Under the pieces are notes generated by a model. That model had not been told where the DNA came from, ran no database searches, and saw nothing but the letters and a program-made list of their open reading frames with translations. DNA of 64,000 nucleotides from Microbulbifer variabilis (GTDB taxonomy: Bacteria; Pseudomonadota; Gammaproteobacteria; Pseudomonadales; Cellvibrionaceae), in NCBI RefSeq assembly GCF_023716485.1, contig NZ_CP092418.1, positions 2,339,001 to 2,403,000 of the forward strand. Direction: 5' to 3'. Shown here one piece after another: positions 63,083 through 64,000 of this stretch. Within the stretch, counting starts at the first letter, position 1. Every line of letters starts with the position of its first letter. The position numbers and the translations under genes are program-made.

Positions 63083-64000
63083 GCGTCGCCGGCTAGCGAT
63101 TAAAGGCCTGGTTCAGGGCGTAGGGTTTCGACCCTATATTTATCGCTTAGCGCGGGATTGCCAACTGACCGGCTGGGTTGCCAACCATAGTGGTGGATTA
63201 CAGTTGGAGGTTGAGGGAAACAGCACAGGCATCGAGAAACTCCTGCAGCGTTTGCCTCTGGAAAAGCCACCGCACAGCCTGATACTCAGTATTGATAGTG
63301 AGGTAATTCCTGCCGAGGGTGACAGCGATTTTGAGATTCGAGAAAGCACCGTTACCGCCGCACAATCTACCCTGGTGCTGCCAGATATAGCTCCCTGTAA
63401 CTCCTGCCAGGCCGAATTGCAGGATTCCCGTAACCGCCGGCACAAATACCCATTCATCAACTGCACGCACTGCGGCCCGCGCTTTAGCATCATTGATAAG
63501 ATGCCCTATGATCGCGCCAACACTGCAATGGATCAGTTTCCTCAATGCGCCAAATGCCAAGCTGAATACACCAATCCCGAAGACCGCCGTTTTCACGCCG
63601 AACCCAATGGCTGTCCAGAATGTGGCCCACAGCTGCAGCTCTGTGATAGCAAAGGCAAGGTGCTTCTCACCGGCCTTGCAGCCTTGAATGAGACGTTCGC
63701 CAGCCTGGCCAGTGGAAAAGTTGTTGCGTTGAAAGGTGTAGGGGGGTTCCAACTATTGGTAGATGCCGGCAATAGCCAGGCATTACAGACATTACGCAAA
63801 CGCAAGCAGCGCCCACACAAACCTTTTGCCCTGTTGTATAGCTCTTTATCGGCAGCGCGACGTGATTGTCGGATTTCTGAGTTGGAGGCAAAACTGCTTA
63901 CTTCACCGGCACGCCCCATCGTACTACTGGAAGCAAAACCGGAAGCGAATGCCAGGGTACACGAGCTGGTAGCGCTGGGTTCACCAGATCTGGGGGTGAT
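63072..64000 (+). CDS. hypF: Carbamoyltransferase HypF, N-terminal part (cut by window end)
   Basis: The open frame from ATG 63072 to the window end (309 codons) is the first part of HypF, which makes the cyanide ligands of the active-site iron from carbamoyl phosphate. It opens with an acylphosphatase domain (RRRLAIKGLVQGVGFRPYIY, AIKGLVQG to about residue 90). Two zinc fingers follow (CNSCQ with CTHCGPR, then CAKCQ with CPECGP), and then the start of the YrdC-like domain (GLAALNETFASLASGKVVAL, KGVGGFQLLVDA and RKRKQRPHKPFALL). It overlaps hypA. The remaining hyp genes (B, C, D, E) are presumably downstream. Confidence 0.93.
   Translation, partial: MDNERRRLAIKGLVQGVGFRPYIYRLARDCQLTGWVANHSGGLQLEVEGNSTGIEKLLQRLPLEKPPHSLILSIDSEVIPAEGDSDFEIRESTVTAAQSTLVLPDIAPCNSCQAELQDSRNRRHKYPFINCTHCGPRFSIIDKMPYDRANTAMDQFPQCAKCQAEYTNPEDRRFHAEPNGCPECGPQLQLCDSKGKVLLTGLAALNETFASLASGKVVALKGVGGFQLLVDAGNSQALQTLRKRKQRPHKPFALLYSSLSAARRDCRISELEAKLLTSPARPIVLLEAKPEANARVHELVALGSPDLGV

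Overview
The window looks like the chromosome of a marine or halotolerant gammaproteobacterium, most like the Cellvibrionales (Microbulbifer-type). This is an inference from the gene content: a large TonB-dependent receptor, complete betaine and ectoine osmolyte loci, a TorF-type porin, RND efflux, a bacterial FAN1 nuclease and a group 3b-type [NiFe] hydrogenase. No rRNA, tRNA or CRISPR array was recognised. The window opens inside a LacI-type regulator and ends inside hypF.

Layout. (1) 1-8.9 kb: a glycoside oxidation locus. It encodes a LacI regulator, a DUF1080 lipoprotein, a dedicated TatA, a Tat-exported TIM-barrel isomerase, a GMC oxidoreductase with its Tat/lipoprotein small subunit, a TonB receptor and a glycosylasparaginase. 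Two identical palindromic operators precede the GMC gene. (2) 8.9-20 kb: a TetR-controlled RND pump lacking an outer-membrane gene, a metallophosphatase, a frameshifted azoreductase beside a LysR regulator, an MscS channel, a flavodoxin-like protein and a secreted protein of unknown function. (3) 20.1-22.4 kb: a divergent tyrosine recombinase and KfrA-like coiled-coil protein around a 36-bp inverted repeat. (4) 22.7-45 kb: an osmolyte island. It has three paralogous BCCT transporters, a lipoprotein peptidase, a TorF porin, a fourth divergent BCCT-like carrier, betA and betB behind a structured upstream region, a broken sodium/solute symporter, a sulfite dehydrogenase-cytochrome fusion, a TPR gene broken by an amber codon, ask-ectD-ectC-ectB-ectA (listed as they lie on the + strand; transcribed in reverse) and a divergent EctR-type MarR regulator. 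(5) 45-57.4 kb: a flavin monooxygenase, a CAT-fold protein, an HExxH protein, a semialdehyde dehydrogenase, a GNAT enzyme, a FAN1 plus nuclease-helicase repair pair and small membrane or hypothetical proteins. (6) 57.8-64 kb: a hydrogenase operon, beta subunit, orphan cyclic-nucleotide-binding protein, gamma, delta and alpha subunits, maturation protease, a zinc-domain-less HypA and HypF.

How the genes work together. Betaine is taken up by the BCCT carriers or made from choline by BetA and BetB. Ectoine and hydroxyectoine are made from aspartate semialdehyde supplied by the dedicated aspartokinase. The first locus probably imports a glycoside, oxidises it in the periplasm and cleaves it there, using a co-encoded TatA. 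The hydrogenase genes overlap and form one transcription unit.

Three genes are visibly disrupted: azoR by a frameshift in a G run, a PutP-like symporter by a frameshift or small deletion, and a TPR gene by an in-frame TAG. Raw reads would separate real decay from sequencing error. Six genes of the osmolyte region appear to start with TTG.
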